Below are positions 8,624-16,253 of a stretch of DNA of 64,000 nucleotides, one piece after another (the first letter of the stretch is position 1; each line of letters begins with the position of its first letter). Below the pieces are notes generated by a model that was not told the origin of the DNA, did not search any database, and saw only the letters and a program-made list of their open reading frames with translations. Where the stretch lies: the NCBI GenBank assembly GCA_902775345.1, contig CACYLW010000003.1, forward strand, positions 248,001 through 312,000, given 5' to 3'. Both the position numbers and the translations under genes were made by a program. The DNA comes from an uncultured Eubacteriales bacterium (GTDB lineage: Bacteria; Bacillota; Clostridia; Peptostreptococcales; Anaerovoracaceae).

Positions 8624-9493
8624 ATGGGTGAAATAAGAGAATACAAATGCACATATTCAAACTCGGTCGGAATAAGTGCCGAGGTGACTGCAGGACTGGG
8701 ACTCGAGTTCCCGGATGCCTACATGCACAGTGAGACGATGCAGGTGCTTGCCAGGGCAATAAAGAAGCATGACAACGCTGAGTTCTGCCTGCTTCCTTTC
8801 TGCCGCACGGTCGAAGCCGAAGCGATGGGTGCGATACTGAACTATGGCGATGCCAATACAGGCCCGAGGGCCAAGGACCCGATCTGCGGAAGCGCTGAGG
8901 ATGTGCTCGCTCTTCCTGATGTGGATGTCACGAAGGGAAGGATGGCTGAAGTGCTCGACGCATGCGCGAAGATGAAAGCGGATGGCGAGACTGTCTGCCT
9001 CGAGGTTACCGGTCCGTTTACCATTCTTAATGCTCTGATGGAGCCGAGAAAGGTGTTCAAGGCATACAGAAAAGACCACGACGGCATGGTGAAAGTATTC
9101 GAAAAACTCGGCAACTCTCTGCTTGCTTACATAGAAGCAGGAAAGAGAGCCGGGGTGGATGTATTCATCTTCTCGGACTCTGCCGGAGCACCGGAGCTTC
9201 TCGGACCAAAGTTCATGACACAGGCGGTAGAAGATTTTTACCATCCGTTCCTCAAAAGAGTCGGGGAGCTCATGGATGACAGGTGCATCTTCCTGCTTTG
9301 TCCTAAATTCACTTTTGCTGTGATAGATACAGGCTTCGGCGAGTTCAAGGAGCACGAGCTTGAACCGGGAACAGACTTCCTTGAGGCCATGCTTCAGATG
9401 AGGGGCAAGGCAAAAATCGGAGGTCAGGTCTGCATCAAGAACATAGGCGTAAAGCTTGCGAACGGAAAGTTCAGGGAGATCGTACTCAGATAG
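8624..9493 (+). CDS. UroD-family methyltransferase-like protein lacking the zinc site (paralogue 3)
   Basis: 289 residues, clearly homologous to the 339-residue paralogue at 6795: both share the FC-TVEAEA-GA, TGP/VGP-F and ELLGPKF blocks. Where paralogue 2 has His-Ile-Cys, this protein has Leu-Leu-Cys (in IFLLCPK), and it stops about 50 residues earlier, so the C-terminal Cys segment is missing too. It is therefore unlikely to bind the catalytic zinc normally and may be a non-catalytic partner or an enzyme with altered chemistry. AAGGAG precedes the ATG. It is followed directly by a DUF1638 gene. Confidence 0.78.
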   Translation: MGEIREYKCTYSNSVGISAEVTAGLGLEFPDAYMHSETMQVLARAIKKHDNAEFCLLPFCRTVEAEAMGAILNYGDANTGPRAKDPICGSAEDVLALPDVDVTKGRMAEVLDACAKMKADGETVCLEVTGPFTILNALMEPRKVFKAYRKDHDGMVKVFEKLGNSLLAYIEAGKRAGVDVFIFSDSAGAPELLGPKFMTQAVEDFYHPFLKRVGELMDDRCIFLLCPKFTFAVIDTGFGEFKEHELEPGTDFLEAMLQMRGKAKIGGQVCIKNIGVKLANGKFREIVLR

Positions 9494-9505
9494 CAGGTGA
9501 ATGAT

Positions 9506-10237
9506 TTGGATCTGTCGGCATATAAAAAGAAGATTCTTATAGCATGTTCGATGATCGAAGACGAGATAAACGCCGCCTTCGATCATTTTGAAATACACGA
9601 TATTGAGATATGGTGGCAGGAGAGAGGTCATCATAACGATCCCGACAAGCTGCGCGAAGTCATTCAGGCTGAGATAGACCGTGCGGAGGAAGACGGGGCA
9701 GACCTTATCATGCTCGGTTATGGGCTCTGCGGTAACGGAGCCGTGGGCTGGCATGCTGAAAAGGCCTTGCTTGTGATGCCGCGTTTCGATGACTGCGTCA
9801 ACATGATGCTCTGCACAGGCAAGAGGAACAGACGGAACTATTTGTCGGCAGGTCACATGTACCTGACAGGAGGATGGAGCAGGGACGAAGGAGCTTTGCT
9901 GGACATGTTCGGGAGTTATCTTGAACGATACGGAAAAAGAAAAGCGGACAAGCTCATGAAAATAATGCTCGGTTCATACAGCAGTGTAACTGTAATAGAT
10001 ACGGGCTGCTACGAACTGGAGCCTGTAGTGGCATATGCCGATGAATGCGCTGAGCGATTCTGCCTGGAACGGCGCATAGTACCGGGAGGCAATGAGGTCA
10101 TGCAGAAGCTGATCACAGGAAACTGGGATGGCGACATTCTTGTAAAAGAGCCGGGGTCATCAGTTGCAGAAGGAGACTTCAGTTTTGAAGGAGAAGCCGG
10201 GGCTGAATACGGTCAGCTCCTGAGGAGGACGAGATGA
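9506..10237 (+). CDS. DUF1638 family protein
   Basis: About 243 residues. Typical DUF1638 features are an opening KILIACSMIEDE strand, the glycine-rich LIMLGYGLCGNG loop and a RFDDCV motif. DUF1638 proteins occur next to corrinoid methyltransferase systems in methanogens and clostridia, but no reaction is known to me; conserved Cys and Asp residues suggest metal or cofactor binding. I prefer the TTG at 9506 because AGGTGA lies 5 bases before it; the in-frame GTG at 9497 has no ribosome site. The stop overlaps the next methyltransferase start (ATGA), so the two are translationally coupled. Confidence 0.8.
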   Translation: MDLSAYKKKILIACSMIEDEINAAFDHFEIHDIEIWWQERGHHNDPDKLREVIQAEIDRAEEDGADLIMLGYGLCGNGAVGWHAEKALLVMPRFDDCVNMMLCTGKRNRRNYLSAGHMYLTGGWSRDEGALLDMFGSYLERYGKRKADKLMKIMLGSYSSVTVIDTGCYELEPVVAYADECAERFCLERRIVPGGNEVMQKLITGNWDGDILVKEPGSSVAEGDFSFEGEAGAEYGQLLRRTR

Positions 10238-11301
10238 CAAAACTAAAAGATCAGATGACATCGAATGAGCGCATGACAGCCTACTTCGAAGGTAAAGAGG
10301 TTGACAGACTGCCTGCAATGCCGATGATAGATTCTGTCGGACCGAGACTGATAGGTCAGAATTACAGATTCAAGAAGCTTTCTGCAGAGAATCAGGTGCT
10401 TGTCCAGAAAAAAGCATATGAACTTCTCGGCCTTGACGGACTTTCAATTGAATACGGCCTGCACGGAATAGGCCAGGCATGCGGTACAGTGCTCGGAGAC
10501 AACGAGAAATCAGCAGCACATATCGTTGAACATGTTCTCAAGGACCTAAGGGATGTAGACAATCTCGATCCGGAATGCGTGCTCAGAAAGAATGATCCGT
10601 GGATCGAACTCTGCTGCACTGCGTGCGAGATGCTTGTTGAGGAGATGGGAGATGTGGTAGGAACAAGCGCGAGCCTAACAGGTCCCCTGACTGCAGCTGC
10701 CAGCATTTACCCGATCCCGCTTCTTCTGAAGGCGACCAGAAAGCAGCCTGAACTTGTAGAAAAGCTGATAAGGTTTTCCACTGATGCTCTCATAGCGGTC
10801 AGCGAGGAATTCGCGAAGTGCGGAGTGGACATTTTTATCTGTGACCCTGTCGCTTCCGGAGACATCATCAGCGAGAAGATGTACCGCGAACTCGTACTGC
10901 CATACACAAAGGAACTCGCACCTGCGATCCATAAGCATGGTGTCGCAATGGGATATCACATATGCGGAAACACCAACAAGATCACTGAAGCGATGCTTGA
11001 GTCGGGATGCGACATGCTCAGTGTTGATGTGAAGGTACCGCTGCTCAGGGCAAAGGAGCGCGGAGGAGACAAGGTGCCGCTGATAGGCAATGTGGATCCT
11101 ATCAACACCATGATGCTCGGAACTGCTGAGGAAGTACGTGCAGAAGTAATGCGCGACATAGCAGACTGCGCGGATTCCCCAAATGGTTACATAGTGAGTA
11201 CAGGCTGCGACATACCGGTAGACGCTCCGGTTGAGAATATATACGCATTTATGGATGCCGTAAGAGAATACGGGCCTGCACGGCTCGGGGAAAAGAAATG
11301 A
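10234..11301 (+). CDS. UroD-family corrinoid methyltransferase (paralogue 4)
   Basis: 355 residues with a complete zinc site: His242-Ile-Cys244 and Cys325 in the STGCDIP segment. It overlaps the DUF1638 gene by four bases, and AGGAGG lies just upstream, so strong coupled translation is expected. It resembles the substrate-side enzymes at 3018, 14307 and 21322 (GNVDPIN loop, terminal TGC-x-P motif) more than the 6795/8624 pair. Last gene of the first methyltransferase operon; its substrate is unknown. Confidence 0.83.
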   Translation: MTKLKDQMTSNERMTAYFEGKEVDRLPAMPMIDSVGPRLIGQNYRFKKLSAENQVLVQKKAYELLGLDGLSIEYGLHGIGQACGTVLGDNEKSAAHIVEHVLKDLRDVDNLDPECVLRKNDPWIELCCTACEMLVEEMGDVVGTSASLTGPLTAAASIYPIPLLLKATRKQPELVEKLIRFSTDALIAVSEEFAKCGVDIFICDPVASGDIISEKMYRELVLPYTKELAPAIHKHGVAMGYHICGNTNKITEAMLESGCDMLSVDVKVPLLRAKERGGDKVPLIGNVDPINTMMLGTAEEVRAEVMRDIADCADSPNGYIVSTGCDIPVDAPVENIYAFMDAVREYGPARLGEKK

Positions 11302-11354
11302 AACAATATAGTTTTTTGTTATAGTTATAATGGCTGACAATAGACCGATATGAT

Positions 11355-11384
11355 TTGACTGAGAGAATTAGTTTTGTTTAAAAT
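11355..11384 (+). promoter_or_regulatory. Promoter of the yezD-metNIQ operon
   Basis: TTGACT (11355-11360), an 18-bp spacer and TAAAAT (11379-11384). The predicted start near 11391 gives a leader of about 125 bases ahead of the TTG at 11515, with the terminator-like hairpin at 11438 inside it. I see no other gene between 11302 and 11514. Confidence 0.6.
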
Positions 11385-11437
11385 AAAGTGATAACACTTA
11401 AGCACAACTAAAAGATATACAGCTGACCAGAGACCCT

Positions 11438-11481
11438 GGAGGCAGTGCCGAAAAGATGATTTCCGCATTGTCTCCTTTTTT
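11438..11481 (+). terminator. Leader attenuator of the metNIQ operon
   Basis: Long stem: GGAGGCAGTGC (11438-11448) pairs with GCATTGTCTCC (11465-11475), extended by GAAA/TTTC beyond one C-C mismatch, then TTTTTT (11476-11481). It lies 33 bases before the yezD start and downstream of the putative promoter, so transcripts entering the operon must pass it. A small competing hairpin (CCAG/CTGG, 11427-11439) overlaps its 5' arm, the layout expected of an attenuator. It could also simply end the upstream methyltransferase operon. I could not fit the preceding 45 bases to the SAM-I (S-box) or T-box consensus. Confidence 0.65.
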
Positions 11482-11514
11482 CTTGGTTACCACGGAAAGA
11501 GGGGAGAAATTCAA

Positions 11515-11676
11515 TTGGAAAAGAAAGAACTTCATGAAAACATAGACATCCTGATCGAAGCCGTAAGGGGCATTGATTTCGGGAGCGTAACTGTACATAT
11601 CCAGGACGGCAGGATCGTCTACATTGAAAAGACCGAAAAGATAAAGGTGACGGGACAAAGGGGGACAGATAAGTGA
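11515..11676 (+). CDS. YezD family protein (DUF2292)
   Basis: 53-residue protein. The core IDFGSVTVHIQDGRIVYIE followed by KTEK fits the short DUF2292/YezD family, which is often found beside sulfur-assimilation genes. TTG start with GGGGAG 8 bases upstream; the stop overlaps the metN GTG start by four bases (GTGA), so the two are coupled. It is predicted to be a small two-strand protein; function is unknown. The GSV and EKTEK signature makes the family call fairly safe in spite of its size. Confidence 0.8.
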   Translation: MEKKELHENIDILIEAVRGIDFGSVTVHIQDGRIVYIEKTEKIKVTGQRGTDK

Positions 11677-12653
11677 TAGAGATAAAGAATCTGAAAAAAG
11701 TCTGGGAAGACACAGGAGCCCCTGTTCTTGAAGACATAAACCTTACAATTCAGGACGGCGAGATATATGCCCTTGTAGGCAGAAGCGGTGCAGGTAAATC
11801 CACACTTCTGAGATGCATCAACGGCCTGACTTCGTATCAGGAGGGAAGCCTCAGGGTAGACGGTAATGAGATCAAGGACTTTTCCGAAAAAGAGCTTCGT
11901 GAATTCAGGCGTCACGTCGGAATGATATTCCAGCAGTTCTCGCTGCTTGAGCGTGAGACTGTATACAGGAACGTTGCTCTTCCTATGACTTGCTGGAAGT
12001 ACCCGAAAGATGAGATAGACACCAAGGTAAAGAGCCTGCTTGAACTCGTAGGGCTCGAAGACAAGATGGATGCAAAGCCGCGCAATCTTTCAGGCGGACA
12101 GAAGCAGCGTGTTGCGATTGCCCGCGCTCTTACGATGGATCCGAAGTTCATCCTTTGTGACGAGGCGACATCAGCGCTCGACCCGAAGACTACGAATTCC
12201 ATACTTGACCTGCTTCTCGAGATCAATGAAAAACTTGGGATCACGGTAATTGTAGTCACTCATCAGATGGAAGTCGTCCGCAAGATCTGCCAGAAGGCAT
12301 GCATACTTGAGAACGGAGTCATAAAGGCTGAAGGGTCTGTCCGTGATATTTTCTTCAATCAGCCTGAAGCGCTCATGAATCTGCTTGGCGAAGAAAATAT
12401 CCCTCTTCCTGAAACAGGTCATAATATACAGATCTGTCATCTGCTTAACAATGCTTCTGACGGAGAACTGTTCGGCAGGATGTACGCCGATCTGGGAATC
12501 GTATTTCCGATAGTCAACGGAACCATACAGGAATACGAGAAGGACCGTATGGGAATTTTCACAATAAACGTAAGTGATGAGGACTTCCCGTCTGTTGAGA
12601 AATACCTCAACAGGAAGGACATGCGCTGGAAGGAAATCAGCGCAAGAGCATAG
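11673..12653 (+). CDS. metN: Methionine ABC transporter ATP-binding protein MetN
   Basis: 326 residues. ABC ATPase domain with Walker A GRSGAGKST (36-44), signature LSGGQ (139-143) and Walker B FILCDE (about 159-164). The C-terminal 75 residues form the NIL ligand-sensing domain, which in MetN binds methionine and inhibits transport. GTG start overlapping yezD. With metI and metQ it forms a complete methionine-type (MUT) importer, which may also carry other methylated sulfur compounds. It lies between methyltransferase genes, so its substrate may be tied to the methyl-transfer system. Confidence 0.93.
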   Translation: MIEIKNLKKVWEDTGAPVLEDINLTIQDGEIYALVGRSGAGKSTLLRCINGLTSYQEGSLRVDGNEIKDFSEKELREFRRHVGMIFQQFSLLERETVYRNVALPMTCWKYPKDEIDTKVKSLLELVGLEDKMDAKPRNLSGGQKQRVAIARALTMDPKFILCDEATSALDPKTTNSILDLLLEINEKLGITVIVVTHQMEVVRKICQKACILENGVIKAEGSVRDIFFNQPEALMNLLGEENIPLPETGHNIQICHLLNNASDGELFGRMYADLGIVFPIVNGTIQEYEKDRMGIFTINVSDEDFPSVEKYLNRKDMRWKEISARA

Positions 12654-12672
12654 CAGGAAGGAGGGATAAGGT

Positions 12673-13341
12673 ATGACGCTTAAGAACTTTACATTCGCAC
12701 AGATATTCAAAATGCTGATCGTCCCTGCGTTCTTCGCAACGCTCAAGATGCTGGCTATTGCCGGAGTGATGTCTACATTGCTGGGTTTCGTATTCGGAGT
12801 GATCCTTGTCGTTACCGAAAAGGGCGGTCTGTATGAGAACCTGCTTATAAACAGAATACTGGATTTCATAGTAAACATGATAAGGTCGTTCCCGTTCATT
12901 ATCCTGATGATCTCCATCATACCGTTCACCAGGCTTATAGCCGGAACATCCATCGGTGAAACGGCGGCTCTTGTACCTCTTACCGTAGCATGCACACCGT
13001 TCATGGCAAGAATATTCCAGAACAGCTTCAAGGAAGTCGATCCCGCACTCATCGAAGCAGCCCAGTCATTCGGGGCGTCAAAGTGGCAGATCGTATTCAA
13101 GGTCATGCTCAAAGAGTCGGTTCCGTCCATTATCTCCGGACTGTGCCTCGCCATCATCAATCTGCTCGGATGCACGGCAATGGCCGGCGCGATCGGCGCA
13201 GGCGGACTCGGAGCTGTTGCTCTCCAGTACGGCTACCAGAGTTTCAACATGAAAATAATGTACTCGATCGTAGCGATACTTATCGTTCTGGTCGCACTCA
13301 TACAGTATTTCGGCGACTGGATCTACAAGAAACTCAAATAA
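12673..13341 (+). CDS. metI: Methionine ABC transporter permease MetI
   Basis: 222 residues with about five hydrophobic segments and the binding-protein-dependent permease EAA loop (EAAQSFGASKWQ, about residues 130-141) that docks on MetN. Length and the GCTAMAGAIGAGGLG segment are typical of MetI. AAGGAGGGA precedes the ATG. It sits between the ATPase and the lipoprotein genes in the same operon. Confidence 0.92.
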   Translation: MTLKNFTFAQIFKMLIVPAFFATLKMLAIAGVMSTLLGFVFGVILVVTEKGGLYENLLINRILDFIVNMIRSFPFIILMISIIPFTRLIAGTSIGETAALVPLTVACTPFMARIFQNSFKEVDPALIEAAQSFGASKWQIVFKVMLKESVPSIISGLCLAIINLLGCTAMAGAIGAGGLGAVALQYGYQSFNMKIMYSIVAILIVLVALIQYFGDWIYKKLK

Positions 13342-13403
13342 AACAGGTTAAGACGCATTAGGGCGATTAACATACAGTCACATTTTTCAAGGAGGAAAAA
13401 AGA

Positions 13404-14240
13404 ATGAAGTTAAAGAAATATCTGGCTATGATCCTGATAGCTGTATTGGCATGCTGCTTTGCAACAGCCTGCGGAAGCTCTGACAGCGGTGAAGAGGCTG
13501 CTACAGACGAAGCTGCAGTTGAAAAGACAGACGTTAAGATCGGTGTCCGCTCCGACCTGATCGATTACTACAATGCTATCGAGCCTGTTCTCCAGGCAAA
13601 GGGTTATAATCCGGAGATGGTTTCGTTCGACGACAGCATCCAGCCTAACGTTGCTCTTGCCGAAGGAAGCATCGACATCAACTGGTTCCAGCATGAGCCA
13701 TACCTGACAGCTTACAACGCAGAGAATGGTACAGACTTTGTAATGGTACAGCCTAAGACATATGCGCCTCTGTTTGCTATGTATTCCACAAAGCATAAGA
13801 GCGTTGAGGAACTCCCTGACGGAGCAGTCATCGGAGTATGCAACGACGCTACAAATCAGGACAGAGGTCTCAAGATGCTTGCTGACAACGGTCTGATCAC
13901 ACTCGATGATTCTGTAGAAGTTGCTACAGTTCACGACATCAAGGACAATCCGCACAACTTCACATTCCAGGAAGCTGAGATGCAGATGCTTCCGCAGTCG
14001 ATCGATGACCTCGATGCCATCTGCCTTGCAGGACAGCACATGGTAAATGCAGGAAGCGATCCTTCCGCATACCTCATCAAGTCAAGCGATGAACAGGAAT
14101 ACGCTGTAGGCTTCGTTGTCAGCGCTGAAAATGCAGATGCTGCATGGGCTAAGGACATTGCTGAGACAGCACAGTGCGATGAGCTCGCTGCTGCTCTTGA
14201 AGAGGTCTCCGGAGGAGCATTGCTTCCTGTCTGGAAATAA
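13404..14240 (+). CDS. metQ: MetQ/NlpA family substrate-binding lipoprotein
   Basis: 278 residues. A lipoprotein signal peptide ends at Cys23 (lipobox ATAC), then an acidic linker, then the NlpA-type binding fold (ADNGLITLDDS, QEAEMQMLP). It captures methionine or a related ligand outside the membrane for MetNI. The family motif usually read VD-A is present in altered form (EGSIDINWFQHEPYL). AAGGAGG lies 8 bases before the ATG. Confidence 0.9.
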   Translation: MKLKKYLAMILIAVLACCFATACGSSDSGEEAATDEAAVEKTDVKIGVRSDLIDYYNAIEPVLQAKGYNPEMVSFDDSIQPNVALAEGSIDINWFQHEPYLTAYNAENGTDFVMVQPKTYAPLFAMYSTKHKSVEELPDGAVIGVCNDATNQDRGLKMLADNGLITLDDSVEVATVHDIKDNPHNFTFQEAEMQMLPQSIDDLDAICLAGQHMVNAGSDPSAYLIKSSDEQEYAVGFVVSAENADAAWAKDIAETAQCDELAAALEEVSGGALLPVWK

Positions 14241-14259
14241 AATTTCTTCATAATCCTTC

Positions 14260-14278
14260 CATGCGGAATAACCGCATG
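14260..14278 (+). other. Intercistronic hairpin
   Basis: Perfect 7-bp inverted repeat CATGCGG/CCGCATG around AATAA, with no T tract. It lies between metQ and the fifth methyltransferase gene, and may protect the metQ mRNA 3' end or adjust expression within one transcript. Confidence 0.4.
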
Positions 14279-14306
14279 CCATAAAAGAACAAGGAGATAA
14301 AAGGAA

Positions 14307-15395
14307 TTGAAACTGATAATACCTGAAATGACACCAAAAGAAAGGGCAATTGCTTATTCAAAAGGTGAAGAAGTAGATCGTATTCCTACATCTCTCAGTG
14401 CGGGGGAGACAGCTCCCCCGCTTTATGGTTTTTCCATAAGAGATTATTATTTTTCCGCTGACGCGATGGTGGCGGTGGAAAGCGGCCTGGCAGAAGATTT
14501 CCATGCCGACAATATGGGTATAGGACTGGGCCTCAGAACTGTAATTGAGGCTCTCGGAACAGAACTCAATTATCCGGAAGACAGTGTTTCGTATATCGTG
14601 AAACCGAGACTGGATTCATTTGAGCAGGTCTCTGAACTTGGCATGCTCGATATCGATAAGGACGGAAGACTGCCGATAATCGTTGAGGCTTTTGAAAGGC
14701 TGATGGACAAATACGGTGAAGTGCGCAACTTCGGAAGCGGGCTCGCCGGGCCGTTCACGACAGCGGCCAGTCTTATCGGAACAGAGAAATTCCTGATATC
14801 GACAGTAAAAAACAAGGAAGGCGTTCATCGCCTGCTTCAGTATTCGACTGATGTCATTGTTGAACTGTGCCGCGATCTGAATAAGAGGCTCGGCATAAAG
14901 TTTATGCTTTCTGAGCCTATGGGAGCAAAGAACCTGATAAGCAAAAAACAGTTCAGGGAGTTCTTCCTTCCGTATCTGGATCAGGCAGTAAGACGCATGA
15001 ATGAGTATCAGGGCAGCACATCCATACATATGTGCGGCAATACACGCGACAGGTGGCAGGACATCATAGACACCGGAGTTTCGAATTTCTGGGTGGATAA
15101 CTGTGAAAGCCTGCGTGAACTAAAGGAAAACTACGGTGACAGGATAGGCATTACCGGAAATGTTCCACCGGTAGATATCCTCCGGAACGGTACGCCTGAT
15201 CAGATAGACCGCTGCATCAGGCAGTGCATTGAGGACGCGGGAGATAATCCTAACGGATATACTGTCTGTCCGGGCTGCACTACGCCGGTAGGGACTACGA
15301 AGGAGCAGATGGTGATGTTCATGAATGCAGCCTATAAATACGGACGCGGCGCCGTGAAGGGGAAACTCCCGAAGGGCGTCATTGATAACAGATAA
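14307..15395 (+). CDS. UroD-family corrinoid methyltransferase (paralogue 5)
   Basis: 362 residues with the zinc-site pattern His241-Met-Cys243 and Cys324 in a PGCTTPVG segment. It shares the block D-DKDGRLPII and the GNVPPVD loop with the paralogue at 21322, so the two form a sub-pair. TTG start with AAGGAG 10 bases upstream. It directly follows metNIQ and precedes the split transketolase, so it probably heads or belongs to a catabolic operon running to 19672. Substrate unknown. Confidence 0.82.
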   Translation: MKLIIPEMTPKERAIAYSKGEEVDRIPTSLSAGETAPPLYGFSIRDYYFSADAMVAVESGLAEDFHADNMGIGLGLRTVIEALGTELNYPEDSVSYIVKPRLDSFEQVSELGMLDIDKDGRLPIIVEAFERLMDKYGEVRNFGSGLAGPFTTAASLIGTEKFLISTVKNKEGVHRLLQYSTDVIVELCRDLNKRLGIKFMLSEPMGAKNLISKKQFREFFLPYLDQAVRRMNEYQGSTSIHMCGNTRDRWQDIIDTGVSNFWVDNCESLRELKENYGDRIGITGNVPPVDILRNGTPDQIDRCIRQCIEDAGDNPNGYTVCPGCTTPVGTTKEQMVMFMNAAYKYGRGAVKGKLPKGVIDNR

Positions 15396-15416
15396 AAACG
15401 GGTGAAAGATAAAGAT

Positions 15417-16253
15417 ATGATAGATAACACTGAAATTAAAAAATTGACAGATAAAGCATATGAGGCGCGCAGAAATGTACTTCGCATGGCTTACATAGAC
15501 CGCAGGGGATTCATAGCACAGGCTCTCGGAGCTGCTGACTTCCTGACGGGACTTTTCTTTCATGCGATGAAATACAGACCTGACGATCCGGAATGGGAGG
15601 ACAGAGACAGGTTCCTTCTCTCGGCAGGTCATAATGCCATAGCTGTATATGCCGTCATGGCCGCAGCAGGGATGATACCGGAGGAGTGGATGGATACTTA
15701 TGGTCAGGACGGGAGCCATCTTCCTATGGCCAGCATGCCAAAATACACGCCGGGAATCGAGATATCCGGAGGATCGATCGGTCTTGGCCTTCCTATAGGA
15801 GTGGGAATGGCGCTCGGGCTGAAGCGTAAAGGCTCTGATTCAAAGGTGTTCATCATGATGGGAGACGGAGAGATGGCTGAAGGCCCTACATGGGAAGCTG
15901 CCATGTCGGCGGGCAACTATCACCTGGATAACATCATCGGGCTTGTAGACGTAAACGGAATACAGGCTGACGGACTTACACGCAGTGTGATGGTCACTGA
16001 GCCGCTTGATGAGAAATTCAGGGCATTCGGATTCGATGTACAGCGTATCAATGGCAACAGTATGAGTGAGGTCGTTACCGCTCTTGATAACGCACTTGGA
16101 TCGAAAGAAAACAAGCCGCACATCATAATCTGCGATACCGTTCCGGGAACCGGACTGGATTTTCTTATTGGCAATCCGAAGGCACACTTCATCAGCCTTG
16201 ATGATGAGGGCTGGAAGAGAGCATTCAGCGAGCTTAAGAAAGGAGAGGAGTAA
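15417..16253 (+). CDS. Transketolase-like protein, N-terminal (TPP-binding) subunit
   Basis: About 278 residues; the thiamin-diphosphate-binding half of a split transketolase. The GDGEMAEGPTWEA motif followed by a distal VDVNG segment is the TPP/Mg site. The usual SGHPGG segment near the N-terminus is replaced by RRGFIAQALGAADF, which differs from the canonical pair at 51288. ATG 15417 chosen because GGGTGA lies upstream; an in-frame GTG at 15402 is the alternative. The stop overlaps the next start by one base. In this position it probably acts on a non-canonical ketose or ketose phosphate. Confidence 0.82.
   Translation: MIDNTEIKKLTDKAYEARRNVLRMAYIDRRGFIAQALGAADFLTGLFFHAMKYRPDDPEWEDRDRFLLSAGHNAIAVYAVMAAAGMIPEEWMDTYGQDGSHLPMASMPKYTPGIEISGGSIGLGLPIGVGMALGLKRKGSDSKVFIMMGDGEMAEGPTWEAAMSAGNYHLDNIIGLVDVNGIQADGLTRSVMVTEPLDEKFRAFGFDVQRINGNSMSEVVTALDNALGSKENKPHIIICDTVPGTGLDFLIGNPKAHFISLDDEGWKRAFSELKKGEE

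Noticed and set aside
11385..11515. SAM-I (S-box) riboswitch before metNIQ
   Set aside because: I looked for the conserved GAGGGA/GGCAACC-type core and found none, and only about 45 bases precede the terminator. Recorded instead as an unexplained attenuator.
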